From: Methylobacterium ajmalii
GTDB lineage: Bacteria > Pseudomonadota > Alphaproteobacteria > Rhizobiales > Beijerinckiaceae
DNA: 41,782 bases
Reading direction: 5' to 3'
Assembly (NCBI RefSeq): GCF_016613415.1
Contig: NZ_JACWCT010000060.1
Coordinates: 19,120 to 60,901, forward strand
Made by a program: the position numbers and the translations under genes. Shown in pieces: positions 24,946 to 34,438 of this stretch (positions are counted from its first letter, which is position 1; each line of letters starts with the position of its first letter). The notes below the pieces were generated by a model. The model worked only from the letters and a program-made list of their open reading frames with translations. It made no database searches and was not told the DNA's origin.

Positions 24946-26916
24946 CTACACCGTCACCTGGGTTCCGACCTCGACCACGCGGCCGGTCGGGATCTGGAAG
25001 AAGTCCGTCGCGTCGTTGGCGTTGCGGGCGAGCGTGATGAACACCCGGTCCTGCCAAAGAGGCATGCCCGACTGCGCCGCCGGGCGGATCGAGCGCCGCG
25101 ACAGGAAGAACGACGTCGCCATGATGTCGAACTTGAAGCCCTGCTTGCGCAGGAGCGCCAGGCCCTTCGGGATGTTCGGCGATTCCATGTAGCCGAACTT
25201 CATCACGACCTTCCAGAAATGCGGCCCCATCGGCTCGATCCGGACCCGGTCGGCATCGGCGATGCGCGGCAGGTCGATGGTCTTCACCGTGAGCACGACG
25301 TTCTTCTCGTGCAGCACCTTGTTGTGCTTCAGGTTGTGCAGGAGCGCGGCGGGCGCGGTGTCGGGATCGGAGGTGAGGAAGACGGCGGTGCCGCGGACGT
25401 GGTGCGGCGGGCTCTTCTCCAGCATGGCGACGAGCTCGGTCAGCGGCACGTCGGTCTTCCGGGTCTTGTTGAACAGGATGGTGACGCCGCGCACCCAGGT
25501 CCACATCAGCAGCACCAGGCAGCCGGCGAGCAGCAGGGGCATGTAGCCACCCTCGAACACCTTGAGCAGGTTCGAGACCAGGAACAGGAGCTCGACGGCG
25601 ATGAACGGCACCATCGCGGCGCCGGCGGCGAGCGGCGACCATTTCCACACCCGCCACAGCACCAGGAAGGCGAGGCCGGCGGTGATCAGCATCGTGCCGG
25701 TCACGGCGATGCCGTAGGCCGAGGCGAGCGCCGAGGACGAGCGGAACAGCACCACCAGGATCACCACGCCGATCATCAGCAGCATGTTGATCTGCGGCAG
25801 GTAGATCTGGCCCGAATGCGATTCGGAGGTGTGGCGGATCTCGAGCCGCGGCAGGAGCCCCAGCTGGACCGCCTGGCGCGAGAGCGAGAAGGCGCCGGTG
25901 ATCACCGCTTGGCTGGCGATGACGGTGGCGGCGGTGGCGAGCAGCACCATCGGCAGCAGGCCCCATTCGGGGACGAGCTGGTAGAACGGGTCGGTCGTGT
26001 CGGGGTTCGACAGCACCAGGGCGGCCTGGCCGAGATAGTTGATGGCGAGCGCCGGCCCGACGAGGACGATCCAGGCGGTCTGGATCGGCCGGCGGCCGAA
26101 ATGGCCGAGATCGGCGAACAGCGCCTCGGCCCCGGTCACCGCCAGGAACACCGCGCCGAGCGCCACGAGCGCGCCGGTGCCGTGGCCGAGGAGGTAGTGC
26201 ACGGCGTGCCAGGGGTTGAGCGCCCACAGGACCTGCGGCGTGCGGGCGATGTGCGGCAGGGCCGCGAGCATCAGCACCGAGAACCACACCAGCATGATCG
26301 GGCCGAAGAACGTCGCCATCCGGGCGGTGCCCCGGCTCTGGACCAGGAACAGCGGCAGGATGATCGCGATGGTGATCGGCAGGACGTAGTGGTCGAGGGC
26401 CGGCGTGACCAGCTTCAGGCCCTCCACCGCCGACAGCACCGAGATCGCCGGGGTGATGATCGCATCGCCGTAGAACAGGGCGGCGCCGAACAGGCCCAGC
26501 ATGAACACGATGTGCGAGCCGCCCAACGCCTTGCGGGCGAGCGCCATCAGCGAGAGGATCCCGCCCTCGCCCTTGTTGTCCATCTGCAGGAGCAGCAGGA
26601 CGTACTTGATGGTAACGATCAGCACCAGCGCCCAGAGCAGCAGCGAGACGGTGCCGAGCACCTCCTCGCCGGTGAGCACGCCGTCGGCCCGGCCGGGGGC
26701 CAGCGCCTCGCGGAAGGCGTAGAGCGGGCTGGTGCCGATGTCGCCGTAGACGACGCCGACGGAGCCGAGGAAGAGCGTCCAGAAGCTCGCCTTGGCGTGG
26801 CCGTGGCCCTCGGCCTCGTCGACGGTGCCGGCCTTGGTCGGCGGGCCGCCGCTCGGCGGGGTGAGGGTGTCGGTCGGCGCGGCGGAACCGTCCGTGGGTG
26901 CGGCTGACTGGGTCAT
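24946..26916 (-). CDS. kup: Low-affinity potassium transporter Kup
   Basis: A 656-residue Kup/HAK-family potassium:proton symporter of the inner membrane. After a polar, low-complexity N-terminus of about 40 residues come the signature [25 protein letters not shown] and about 12 transmembrane helices (for example [32 protein letters not shown]), then a cytoplasmic C-terminal domain of about 200 residues. The start at 26916 gives this usual layout. An upstream in-frame extension to 27084 is unconserved and rejected. coaBC follows after 7 bases. Confidence 0.95.
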   Translation of the reverse strand: MTQSAAPTDGSAAPTDTLTPPSGGPPTKAGTVDEAEGHGHAKASFWTLFLGSVGVVYGDIGTSPLYAFREALAPGRADGVLTGEEVLGTVSLLLWALVLIVTIKYVLLLLQMDNKGEGGILSLMALARKALGGSHIVFMLGLFGAALFYGDAIITPAISVLSAVEGLKLVTPALDHYVLPITIAIILPLFLVQSRGTARMATFFGPIMLVWFSVLMLAALPHIARTPQVLWALNPWHAVHYLLGHGTGALVALGAVFLAVTGAEALFADLGHFGRRPIQTAWIVLVGPALAINYLGQAALVLSNPDTTDPFYQLVPEWGLLPMVLLATAATVIASQAVITGAFSLSRQAVQLGLLPRLEIRHTSESHSGQIYLPQINMLLMIGVVILVVLFRSSSALASAYGIAVTGTMLITAGLAFLVLWRVWKWSPLAAGAAMVPFIAVELLFLVSNLLKVFEGGYMPLLLAGCLVLLMWTWVRGVTILFNKTRKTDVPLTELVAMLEKSPPHHVRGTAVFLTSDPDTAPAALLHNLKHNKVLHEKNVVLTVKTIDLPRIADADRVRIEPMGPHFWKVVMKFGYMESPNIPKGLALLRKQGFKFDIMATSFFLSRRSIRPAAQSGMPLWQDRVFITLARNANDATDFFQIPTGRVVEVGTQVTV

Positions 26917-27130
26917 GTCTGATCGGGGATGCGCCCGCGGGCGGTCGGGATGGCCGCCAAGCGCGCTGATGGGCCGGGTGGCGGGCTCAAATCCTTGGCG
27001 GCCCGGCGCGTCCGCCGGGTCGGAATGTGGCAAGATTGTAGCACGGAGCCGGTGGGGCGCAAGGCGGACCGCCTGCTGCCCCACCGTTAACCGGCGTCAC
27101 CTCGTCGGCCGTGGAGGACCGCGCCTCGCC

Positions 27131-28450
27131 TCACTCGGCGGCGCTGCGGTTGCCCAGGCTTTCTCCGGTCCCCTTGCCGAAGCGGCGCTCGATGTAGTCG
27201 ACGACGATGCCCTCGAAGTCCTTGGCCAGCGTCGGGCCGCGCAGGGTCATCGCCTTCTTGCCGTCGATGAAGACCGGGGCGGTCGGGGTCTCGCCGGTGC
27301 CGGGCAGCGAGATGCCGATATCGGCGTGCTTCGACTCGCCCGGGCCGTTGACGATGCAGCCCATCACGGCGACGTTCAGCCCCTCGACCCCCGGATAGGT
27401 CTTGCGCCACTCGGGCATCGAGGTGGTGATCCAGTTCTGGATGTCGCGGGCGAGTTCCTGGAACACCGTCGAGGTGGTGCGGCCGCAGCCCGGGCAGGCG
27501 GCGACCAGCGGCACGAAGGTGCGGAAGCCCATCGTCTGGAGCAGCTCCTGGGCCACCTTCACCTCGACGGTGCGGTCGCCGCCAGGCTCCGGGGTGAGCG
27601 AGTAGCGGATCGTGTCGCCGATTCCCTCCTGAAGCAGCACGCCGATCGCCGCGGAGGCCGCCACGATGCCCTTGGTGCCCATGCCGGCCTCGGTCAGGCC
27701 GAGGTGGATGGCGTAGTCGGAGCGGCGCGCCACCTCGCGGTAGACCGCGATCAGGTCCTGCACCGCCGAGACCTTGGCCGAGAGCACGATGCGCTCCTTG
27801 GGCAGGCCGATCTCCACCGCCCGGTCGGCGGAGAGGAGGGCGGATTGCACCATCGCCTCGCGCATCACCGCGCGGGCGTCGCGCGGCTTCGCCGAGTTGG
27901 CGTTCTCGTCCATCATGTGGGTGAGGAGCGCTTCGTCGAGGGAGCCCCAGTTGGCGCCGATCCGCACCGCCTTGCCGTAGCGGGCCGCCTGCTCGACGAT
28001 GGTGCCGAACTGCAGGTCCTTCTTCTCCTTGAAGCCGACGTTGCCCGGGTTGATCCGGTACTTGGCCAGCGCCTCGGCGCAGGCCGGATGGTCGGTCAGG
28101 AGCTTGTGGCCGATATAGTGGAAGTCGCCGACGAGCGGGACGTGGACGCCGATGCGGTCCAGACGCTCGCGGATCTTCGGCACGGCCGACGCCGCCTCGT
28201 CGCGGTCGACGGTGATGCGCACGACCTCGGAGCCGGCCCGCGCCAGCGCGGCGACCTGGGCCACCGTGGCGTCGATGTCGGCGGTGTCGGTGTTGGTCAT
28301 CGACTGCACGACGATCGGGGCGCCGCCGCCCATCACCACCGCGCCCTCGCCCTCGCCGATCCGGACGCCGACGGTGCGGTGGCGGGGGCTCGGGCCCGCG
28401 ATCTCGGGGGCGGCGGTCTCCGCCGGGGCGAGGGCTTCCATGGCTTGCAT
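27131..28450 (-). CDS. ispG: 4-hydroxy-3-methylbut-2-en-1-yl diphosphate synthase IspG (GcpE)
   Basis: A 439-residue iron-sulfur enzyme of the MEP isoprenoid pathway, converting MEcPP to HMBPP. The N-terminal TIM barrel begins at [19 protein letters not shown]. The 4Fe-4S cluster cysteines are in [11 protein letters not shown] and [20 protein letters not shown] start at 28450 has AAGG seven bases upstream; an in-frame ATG three codons later is also possible. The gene stands apart from dxr but serves the same pathway. It is divergent from the patatin-like gene. Confidence 0.96.
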   Translation of the reverse strand: MQAMEALAPAETAAPEIAGPSPRHRTVGVRIGEGEGAVVMGGGAPIVVQSMTNTDTADIDATVAQVAALARAGSEVVRITVDRDEAASAVPKIRERLDRIGVHVPLVGDFHYIGHKLLTDHPACAEALAKYRINPGNVGFKEKKDLQFGTIVEQAARYGKAVRIGANWGSLDEALLTHMMDENANSAKPRDARAVMREAMVQSALLSADRAVEIGLPKERIVLSAKVSAVQDLIAVYREVARRSDYAIHLGLTEAGMGTKGIVAASAAIGVLLQEGIGDTIRYSLTPEPGGDRTVEVKVAQELLQTMGFRTFVPLVAACPGCGRTTSTVFQELARDIQNWITTSMPEWRKTYPGVEGLNVAVMGCIVNGPGESKHADIGISLPGTGETPTAPVFIDGKKAMTLRGPTLAKDFEGIVVDYIERRFGKGTGESLGNRSAAE

Positions 28451-28858
28451 CGGATACCTTCAGGGGGTCGTTCGCAGGAGAATCGTGACGAGACGGTCGG
28501 GCGCGGTCGCGAGAGCCGCGGTTTGCCCTCCGTCTAGAGCATTTCCGGGCGCGGTGGAAATCGCCTTGCCCGTATGAAATCCCGGCGCGATCAACGGGCT
28601 ACGCCGGTCCCCGGCGGAATGCCGCGACATCCTTGCGATTTCCTTCGCGGGGAGCCGTTCCTGCGCCGGCTCCCGGCAGTGCATCGCCCCACTCCATCGC
28701 TTCGCCTTTAGCTGAGGATGCCGGACGGGCGCGTCAAGCGCGTGACGCCCCGATGGGCCGTCGGACCGTCGCACGTTGCGTTCCCTCGTCGGGTTCCCTT
28801 GCGCGACTTTGCAGCGCACCATTTGGCTTTCGCAGTGCGACACACCACATCCCCGGTC
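28451..28858. other. Divergent intergenic region, ispG / patatin gene
   Basis: This stretch should hold both promoters. It contains an imperfect palindromic element at about 28533-28581 (listed separately). No convincing small gene is seen; the in-frame upstream extension of the patatin gene to 28718 is unconserved. Confidence 0.4.
28533..28581. repeat. Possible dispersed palindromic intergenic element
   Basis: TCTAGAGCATTTCCGGGC, followed by a centre containing GGTGGAAATCG, and then GCCCGTATGAAAT make an imperfect inverted repeat. From memory, intergenic repeats starting with AGAGCAT and an AAGTGG-like centre are common in Hyphomicrobiales. Only one copy is in the window, so repetition is an inference. 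Confidence 0.4.
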
Positions 28859-29992
28859 ATGACGGATTCAGCCTCGTTCCCGGAACCGGATCGGAGCGCG
28901 GGTGACCGCGGTCCCGTCCCGCCCGCCGCTCCCGAAGCCGGCTCGCACGCCGCCACCGGACCTCTCGGCCGCGGCCTCGTCGGCCCGCGGGCCGAGAAGC
29001 CGATCGCCCTGGCGCTCCAGGGTGGCGGCGCCCACGGCGCCTTCACCTGGGGCGTGCTCGACGCCCTGATCGAGGACGGGCGCCTCGCCTTCGAGGCGAT
29101 GACCGGCGCGAGCGCCGGCGCGATGAACGCCGTCGTGATGGTCGATGGGTGGCTGCGCGGCGGCCCCGACGGCGCGCGCGAGCGTCTGGAGATGTTCTGG
29201 CGCGAGATCAGCCTCGACGCCGACCTGTCGCACGCCCAGCAGACCGTCATCGACGGGGTGATGAGCTTCTGGAAGAAGACCCCGGTCGGGGCGTTCTGGA
29301 ACGCCGTCGCCAGCCCGTACATGACGAACCCGCTCAACATCAATCCGCTGAAGCGGGCGCTCGCCGACACGGTCGATTTCGAGGCGGTCCGCCGCGACGG
29401 GCCGGCCGACCTGTTCATCTCGGCCACCAACGTGTGGACCGGCAAGATGGCGGTGTTCGAGCGGCCGGACCTGACGATCGACCACCTGATGGCCTCGGCC
29501 TGCCTGCCGACGGTCTTTCAGGCGGTGGAGATCGACGGCGTGCCGCACTGGGATGGCGGCTATCTCGGCAACCCGCCCCTCTATCCGCTCTATCACGGTG
29601 CCCGCTCGTCCGACATCCTGCTGGTCCAGATCAACCCGGTCGAGCGCCGCGAGACCCCGCGCAGCCCGGCCGAGATCCGCGACCGCCTCAACGAGATCAG
29701 CTTCAACGCCAACCTCCTGCGGGAATTGCGGGCGATCGACTTCGTCGACGATCTGATCGAGGACGGCGTGCTCGGGCGCTCCAATGCCTACAAGCAGGTG
29801 CTGCTCCACCGCATCGACGGCAGCGGCTCGGCCCTCGACGATGCCTCGGCTTCCTCGCGGCTGCGGGCGCAGTGGCCGTTCTTCCTGCATCTGCGCGATG
29901 CCGGACGGGACGCGGCCAAGGCCTGGCTGGCGGAGAACTACGACGCGGTCGGGCGCGAGAGCACCTTGAACCTCAAGGCGATGTACGCCTGA
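28859..29992 (+). CDS. Patatin-like phospholipase with DUF3734 C-terminus
   Basis: A 377-residue patatin-family lipid acyl hydrolase. After about 45 polar, Pro/Gly-rich residues comes the oxyanion motif GGGAHGAF (55-62), the nucleophile Ser85 in GASAG, and the catalytic Asp232 in WDGGYLGNPP, so the Ser-Asp dyad is intact. The last third (LLVQINPVERRETPRS, ISFNANLLRELRAIDFVDDLIEDG) matches the DUF3734 region found after patatin domains in proteobacteria. No clear ribosome binding site precedes the ATG at 28859, so the start is uncertain. No signal peptide is seen. The natural lipid is unknown. Confidence 0.88.
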   Translation: MTDSASFPEPDRSAGDRGPVPPAAPEAGSHAATGPLGRGLVGPRAEKPIALALQGGGAHGAFTWGVLDALIEDGRLAFEAMTGASAGAMNAVVMVDGWLRGGPDGARERLEMFWREISLDADLSHAQQTVIDGVMSFWKKTPVGAFWNAVASPYMTNPLNINPLKRALADTVDFEAVRRDGPADLFISATNVWTGKMAVFERPDLTIDHLMASACLPTVFQAVEIDGVPHWDGGYLGNPPLYPLYHGARSSDILLVQINPVERRETPRSPAEIRDRLNEISFNANLLRELRAIDFVDDLIEDGVLGRSNAYKQVLLHRIDGSGSALDDASASSRLRAQWPFFLHLRDAGRDAAKAWLAENYDAVGRESTLNLKAMYA

Positions 29993-29998
29993 GCCCGC

Positions 29999-30040
29999 GG
30001 CACCGGCCGCCGATGCCCCCGTCGTGCGGGGGCCGGTGCC
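29999..30040 (+). terminator. Bipartite hairpin after patatin gene
   Basis: An outer 8-bp stem (GGCACCGG with CCGGTGCC) encloses an inner 6-bp stem (CCCCCG with CGGGGG, loop TCGTG) with a 9-base bulge on the left side. It begins 7 bases past the stop. No T tract follows, so it may act as a 3'-end stabiliser more than a terminator. Confidence 0.45.
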
Positions 30041-30043
30041 CGG

Positions 30044-30190
30044 GTCGTCGTGCTCGAACGCGGCGACCGCACCGTCGAGGCCCCGAGCCTCTACAGTCGA
30101 GCGGGCTTCGCGCCGCGCGATCCGTTCCCGCCGTATCGCGCGTCGCCCGCCGGCAACTTCCTCGAGAAGGCGGTGCAACGGCCGGGGGCC
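30044..30190 (+). pseudogene. C-terminal remnant of a GNAT acetyltransferase
   Basis: In one frame this reads VVVLERGDRTVEAPSLYSRA, GFAPRDPFPPYRAS and PAGNFLEKAV. This is the end of a GNAT N-acetyltransferase: the strand before the acetyl-CoA region, the LYxRAGF motif, and the final FxEKAL-type strand. Nothing upstream in this frame resembles the acetyl-CoA-binding Q/RxxGxG/A segment, and there is no start in a sensible position. It looks like a deletion remnant of about 50 codons. Confidence 0.55.
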
Positions 30191-30496
30191 GCCGGCCATT
30201 CTCGGTCCGGTCCCAGCGTCTCGCTCGATCCCAATGCGGGAAAGTACCGAGGCCGACGTTCCAAACTGAGGCGCCGCGCTCGCGCCCGCCACGCGACCTG
30301 GCCCCGCCCCGCGCGCGGCGATTCGCGACATCCTGCCGCGGAGTCGGTCTACCTAGGCATTCTTCCCCTCGGGAGCGCCGCTCCGTCGCTCGCCGGGAGG
30401 CGGCACGCCGCCCGGCCCGGCCGGAATGGAACGCCGCTTGAACAGTCTCCGGCATGGACACCGCGCCTGTATCGCGCTGGAACGGAGGCAAGCGGC

Positions 30497-31159
30497 ATGA
30501 GTGACGCCGTCAAGGTTCTGATGATCAACGAGCCGTCGGATCTCGGCGCCGCCTTCCGGGCGACGCTGGAGCACGACCCCGCGCTGCGGACCATCGGCGA
30601 GGAGGAGCTGGCGGAGCCGGGCGGCGCCTGCGTCGTCCTGGCCTTCGCGCCGGAGGTCGGCCCGGCCGCGGTGGCCGCCCTGCGCGAGCGGGCGCCGCAG
30701 GCCCGCATCCTGGTGGCGTTCCAGGCCGCCGACGCAGCGGAGATCGGCCGGTTCGCGGCCTCCGGCGCCGACGCCTTCGTGGCCCGCTGCGCGCCCGCCC
30801 GCGAGATCTGCGCGGCGATCCTGGCGCTTGCCCGCGGCCTGCCGCTGCACGAGGGCGACGCCGAGGCGCCGGCCCCGGAGACTATGGCGGCCGAGAGCCT
30901 GGGCCTCACCCCCCGGGAGGCCGAGGTGCTGCGCTTCCTCAGCGCCGGCTTCAGCAACAAGGAGGTGGCACGCCGCCTCACCGTCAGCGTCCGCACCGTC
31001 GAGACCCACCGGCTCAACCTGCGACGCAAGACCAAGACCGGCCGCCTGAAGGACCTGGTGCAGCTCGCCCGCCAGATCGGCCTGGCGCCGGTCCTCGACA
31101 ACGAGGCCCGTCCCCTGCGGCGCATCGCCCACGAGGCGCACCGCGTCGTCCCTCATTGA
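30497..31159 (+). CDS. LuxR/NarL-type DNA-binding regulator with degenerate receiver domain
   Basis: A 220-residue protein. Residues 5 to about 115 have receiver-like length and pattern (VKVLMINEPSDLGAAFRATLEHD, CVVLAFAPEVG, ARILVAFQAADAAEIGRFAASGADAFVAR). The acidic pair is reduced to Asn-Glu, and the place of the phosphorylated Asp is occupied by Leu-Ala-Phe (about 48-50). Residues 135-196 are a normal LuxR helix-turn-helix: LTPREAEVLRFLSAGFSNKEVARRLTVSVRTVETH. The start has GGAGG eight bases upstream. No partner kinase is adjacent. It is therefore probably controlled by expression or a ligand and not by phosphorylation; the targets are unknown. Confidence 0.85.
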   Translation: MSDAVKVLMINEPSDLGAAFRATLEHDPALRTIGEEELAEPGGACVVLAFAPEVGPAAVAALRERAPQARILVAFQAADAAEIGRFAASGADAFVARCAPAREICAAILALARGLPLHEGDAEAPAPETMAAESLGLTPREAEVLRFLSAGFSNKEVARRLTVSVRTVETHRLNLRRKTKTGRLKDLVQLARQIGLAPVLDNEARPLRRIAHEAHRVVPH

Positions 31160-31235
31160 GGGGCGGCGCGGGACCGGGCGATCCGGGACGGATCGCCGAC
31201 GCGCGGGACCGGGTCCGGACGGCCCGCCGGCGCGA

Positions 31236-32483
31236 TCAGGCCGCCTTGCGGGCCGCCGACCGCCCGCCGCGGGACGCGACGCTCCGGGCGCCGCCGGACG
31301 TGTCGCCGCTCGCCTTGCCGCTGCTCGCCTTGCCGCCGACCGAGCGCTTCTTCTTCGCGGCCTTCGCCCGCGTGCCGGACCTCGCCGCCTCCTCGACCCG
31401 GGCGAGGCGGCCCTGGAGCAGGGCGAGCACCGCCGTCTCCTCCGGGCGCAGGGTGGCGATGTCGTCGCGCAGCGCCGCCTGGACCTCGTCCTTGACCTGG
31501 AGCAGCAGCTCGCCCTCGAGGTAGCAGCCGAGGACCTCCGGGTGGACGTAGCACTTGCGGCAGACGGTCGGTGTGTTGCCGAGCCGCTCGGCCACCCGTT
31601 CGATCGCGGCGCGCACGTTGCGCTTGGCCATCGCCTCGCTGTCGAAGGCCTCGAATTCGCGCAAGGCCATGGCGGCCAGCACCGTGCCGGACCAGGTCCG
31701 GAAATCCTTCGCGGTGATGTCGCGACCGGTGATCTCGCGCAGGTAGGCGTTCACGTCGGCCGAGGTCACGTCGCGCTGAACACCGTCCTCGTCGAGGTAC
31801 TGAAACAGTTCCTGGCCCGGCAGGTCCTGGCAGGCCTTGACGATCTTCGCCACCCGGCGGTCGTGGATCGACACGTCCCAGACCTTGTTGCTCTTGCCCT
31901 TGAACCGGAAGGTCAGCGCCCTGCCCTCGACAGTGACGTGCGGGTCGCGCAAGGTCGTGAGGCCGAAGCTCTTGTTCTGCTTGGCGTAATCGTCGTTGCC
32001 GACCCGGATCAGGGTGGTCTCGAGGAGGTGCACCACCGTCGCCAGCACCTTCTCGCGCGGGAGCCCGCGCCGGCCCATATGCGCCTGGACGGTGGCGCGC
32101 AGGCCCGGCAGCACTTCGGCGAAGCTCATCATGTGGGTGAACTTGGTACTCTCCCGGGCCTCACGGAACTCGGGATGGTAGCGGTACTGCTTGCGGCCGC
32201 GGGCGTCGCGCCCGGTCGCTTGGATGTGGCCGTTGGCGTGGCGGCAGATCCAGACGTCGGTATAGGCCGGTGGGATCGCCAGCGCCCTGATCCGGTCGAG
32301 CGTCGCCTCGTCGCGCACCCGGGCGCCCTTGGCGTCGACGTAGGTGAAGCCGCGGCCGCTGCGCTTGCGGCGGTAGCCCGGCTCCTCGTCGCCGACGTAG
32401 CGCAGGCCCGCCTCGCGGGCGGCCTCGCGGGTGTCGATGCGATCCTCGGCGGCGCTCGCCGCCATCTCGGGATCCGACAGCAT
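31236..32483 (-). CDS. DNA topoisomerase IB (eukaryote/poxvirus type)
   Basis: A 415-residue type IB topoisomerase that relaxes supercoils through a 3'-phosphotyrosine. The N-terminal domain has GFTYVDAKGARV and RIRALAIPPAYTDVWIC, followed by HANGHIQATGRDARGRKQYRYH. The catalytic domain shows Arg160 in TTLIRVGNDDYAK, the FRFKGKSNK lysine, Arg262 in TAKDFRTWSGT and the nucleophile Tyr312 in NTPTVCRKCYVHPEVL. A basic, Ser/Gly/Lys-rich tail of about 50 residues probably helps DNA binding. The start could be ATG 32483 or a nearby ATG six codons on. It is divergent from the GT4 gene, with a 135-base gap. Confidence 0.93.
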   Translation of the reverse strand: MLSDPEMAASAAEDRIDTREAAREAGLRYVGDEEPGYRRKRSGRGFTYVDAKGARVRDEATLDRIRALAIPPAYTDVWICRHANGHIQATGRDARGRKQYRYHPEFREARESTKFTHMMSFAEVLPGLRATVQAHMGRRGLPREKVLATVVHLLETTLIRVGNDDYAKQNKSFGLTTLRDPHVTVEGRALTFRFKGKSNKVWDVSIHDRRVAKIVKACQDLPGQELFQYLDEDGVQRDVTSADVNAYLREITGRDITAKDFRTWSGTVLAAMALREFEAFDSEAMAKRNVRAAIERVAERLGNTPTVCRKCYVHPEVLGCYLEGELLLQVKDEVQAALRDDIATLRPEETAVLALLQGRLARVEEAARSGTRAKAAKKKRSVGGKASSGKASGDTSGGARSVASRGGRSAARKAA

Positions 32484-32618
32484 GGGCGTTCCGACCTTCG
32501 ATACGTTCCTAGTCGGTCTCAACCGGCGCCCGCCCGCGCCGGTTCCGGCGCGGCGCAGCCGTTCCCCCGCGCCGCGCCGCCCTGTAGGGAGGGGGGAAGC
32601 GACAGCGGGAGAGACCGG

Positions 32619-33770
32619 GTGCAGCCACAGGACGACGGCGGGGAGAAGAAGCGGGCGCACATCGCCTTCGTGGTGACCGAGGACTGGTTCTTCGCCTCGC
32701 ATTTCCTGCCGATGGCCCGCGCCGCGGTGGCGGCCGGCCATCCGGTCTCGGTCGTCACCCGCGTCCGGGCCCACCGGGACGCGATCGCGGCGACCGGGGC
32801 CCGGGTGGTGGAGCTCGAGGCCGAGCGATCGAGCCTCAACCCGATGGCGGCGGGCTACGCCGCCGGCCAGCTCGCGGCGATCCTGAAGGCGCTCAAGGCC
32901 GACATCGTCCATTGCATCGCGCTGCGCGGCATCCTGGTCGGCGGCGCGGCGGCGGTGCTCGCCGGCATCCCGTCCCGGGTCTACGCGCTGACCGGCCTCG
33001 GGCTGTTCGGCGCGCGCCGGGACCGTGCCGGACGCCTCGCCCGTACGGGCCTGCGCCTCCTGATCCGCGGCCCGCTCGAAACCGCCCGCACCCGCTACCT
33101 GTTCGAGAACCCGGACGACGCTCCGCTGCTCGGCCTTCGCCCCGACGATCCCCGCGTGACGATCGTGGGCGGCGCCGGCATCGACCCGGAGGCGTGGACG
33201 CCGGGGCCCCTGCCGCCCCACCCGCCGCTCCGGATCGCGCTGATTGCCCGGATGCTGTGGTCGAAGGGCATCGACACCGCCGTCGAGGCCGCACGTCTCG
33301 CCCGGAGCCAGGGCGTCGACCTCGGGCTCTCGCTCCACGGCGCCCCCGACCCGTCGAACCGCCGCGCGATTCCCGAAGCGACCCTGCGCGACTGGTCGCG
33401 GGACGGGGTGACCTGGCACGGTCCGACCGACGACGTCGCCGGAGCCCTGGCGCAGGCCCACGTCGCCTGCCTGCCCTCGCGCGGCGGCGAAGGCTTGCCG
33501 CGGGCGTTGCTCGAAGCCGCGGCGAGCGGCCGGGCGATCCTGACCACCGACGTACCGGGCTGCCGCACCCTGGTGCGGGACGGGATCGAAGGCCTGGTCG
33601 TACCGCCCGACGATCCCCAGGCGCTCGCCGCCGCGATGCTGCGGCTTTCCGCCGATCCGGCCCTCGTCGCCCGGATGGGGGCCGCCGCCCGCGCCCGCAT
33701 CGTCGAGGGCGGCTTCACCGAGGCGGCGGTGACGCGGGCCGTGCTCGCGCTCTACGCGGACCTCGCCTGA
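32619..33770 (+). CDS. GT4-family glycosyltransferase
   Basis: A 383-residue GT-B glycosyltransferase. The N-terminal acceptor domain starts with HIAFVVTEDWFFASHFLPMARAAVAAGH and contains DIVHCIALRGILVGGAAAVL. The C-terminal donor domain has LRIALIARMLWSKGIDTAVEAARL, VTWHGPTDDVAGALAQAHVACLPS and the GT4 motif EGLPRALLEAAASGRAILTTDVPGC. The start is GTG 32619 with GGGAG about eight bases upstream; no ATG fits. It overlaps the next gene in TGATG. A role in capsule, exopolysaccharide or LPS side-chain synthesis is likely, but no other sugar genes are adjacent to identify the product. Confidence 0.88.
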   Translation: MQPQDDGGEKKRAHIAFVVTEDWFFASHFLPMARAAVAAGHPVSVVTRVRAHRDAIAATGARVVELEAERSSLNPMAAGYAAGQLAAILKALKADIVHCIALRGILVGGAAAVLAGIPSRVYALTGLGLFGARRDRAGRLARTGLRLLIRGPLETARTRYLFENPDDAPLLGLRPDDPRVTIVGGAGIDPEAWTPGPLPPHPPLRIALIARMLWSKGIDTAVEAARLARSQGVDLGLSLHGAPDPSNRRAIPEATLRDWSRDGVTWHGPTDDVAGALAQAHVACLPSRGGEGLPRALLEAAASGRAILTTDVPGCRTLVRDGIEGLVVPPDDPQALAAAMLRLSADPALVARMGAAARARIVEGGFTEAAVTRAVLALYADLA

Positions 33771-34417
33771 TGGAGCCCGAAGCCTTCATCCGCGCCCACA
33801 CGGCGCTCCGCCCGGTGCCGCACGCCCCGGCGATCCGCCTCCACGTCGCCGACGAGGCGACGGACTTGTGGGGCCGCACCGAGGAGGAACTGGGCGAGAT
33901 CGGCCTTCCGCCGCCGTTCTGGGCCTTCGCCTGGGCCGGCGGTCAGGCGCTCGCCGCCTACGTGCTGGAGAACCCTCGGACCGTGGCGGGCGCCCGTGTG
34001 CTCGACTTCGCCTCGGGCTCGGGCCTCGTCGCCATCGCGGCCGCCCTGGCGGGGGCGGCGTCGGTCGAGGCGAGCGACCTCGATCCCTTCGCGCACGCGG
34101 CGATCGCCCTCAACGCCGCCGAGAACGGCGTCGCCGAGCGCGTCTCCGTGCAGGCCGACGACCTGATCGGCCGCGACGACGGCTGGGACTGCGTGCTCGC
34201 CGCCGACATCTTCTACGAGCGCGACCTCGCGCTGCGGGTCGGCGACTGGCTCGCGACGCTGCACGCCCGCGGCGCCCGGGTGCTGCTCGGCGACCCCGGC
34301 CGGGCCTACCTGCCGAAGGACCGGCTGGAGAATCTGGCGACCTACGAAGTGCCGGTGACCCGGGCGCTGGAGGATGCCGAGATCAAGCGGACGGGGGTGT
34401 GGCGGTTTCGGCGGTGA
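33770..34417 (+). CDS. Class I methyltransferase, ETF-beta lysine methyltransferase (METTL20)-like
   Basis: A 215-residue SAM-dependent methyltransferase. The FWAFAWAGGQALAAYVLENP segment leading to motif I VLDFASGSGLVAIAAALAGA, then ASDLDPFAHAAIALNAAENGV and VLAADIFYERDLA, match the family that methylates lysines on the beta subunit of electron transfer flavoprotein, known from human METTL20 and an Agrobacterium homologue. The target here is inferred by family only; related proteins modify other substrates. Its ATG shares a base with the GT4 stop, so translation is probably coupled. It ends 21 bases from the converging ABC permease gene. Confidence 0.8.
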   Translation: MEPEAFIRAHTALRPVPHAPAIRLHVADEATDLWGRTEEELGEIGLPPPFWAFAWAGGQALAAYVLENPRTVAGARVLDFASGSGLVAIAAALAGAASVEASDLDPFAHAAIALNAAENGVAERVSVQADDLIGRDDGWDCVLAADIFYERDLALRVGDWLATLHARGARVLLGDPGRAYLPKDRLENLATYEVPVTRALEDAEIKRTGVWRFRR

Positions 34418-34438
34418 GGAGGCAGGCCGCCCCCTCGT

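Larger units (their letters stand above)
29993..30496. other. Intergenic region with terminator-like hairpin and GNAT remnant
   Basis: The left end has a bipartite hairpin and then a decayed acetyltransferase fragment (both listed). From about 30200 to 30490 I see no gene; this part must carry the promoter of the LuxR-type regulator, but no clear -35/-10 pair stands out. Confidence 0.45.

Noticed and set aside
24889..26907. 672-codon plus-strand open frame opposite kup
   Set aside because: His/Arg/Glu/Gln-rich shadow of a clear transporter gene.
31542..32618. Upstream extension of the GT4 frame through the topoisomerase gene
   Set aside because: The frame is open by chance; conserved GT4 sequence begins only after GTG 32619, where a ribosome binding site exists.
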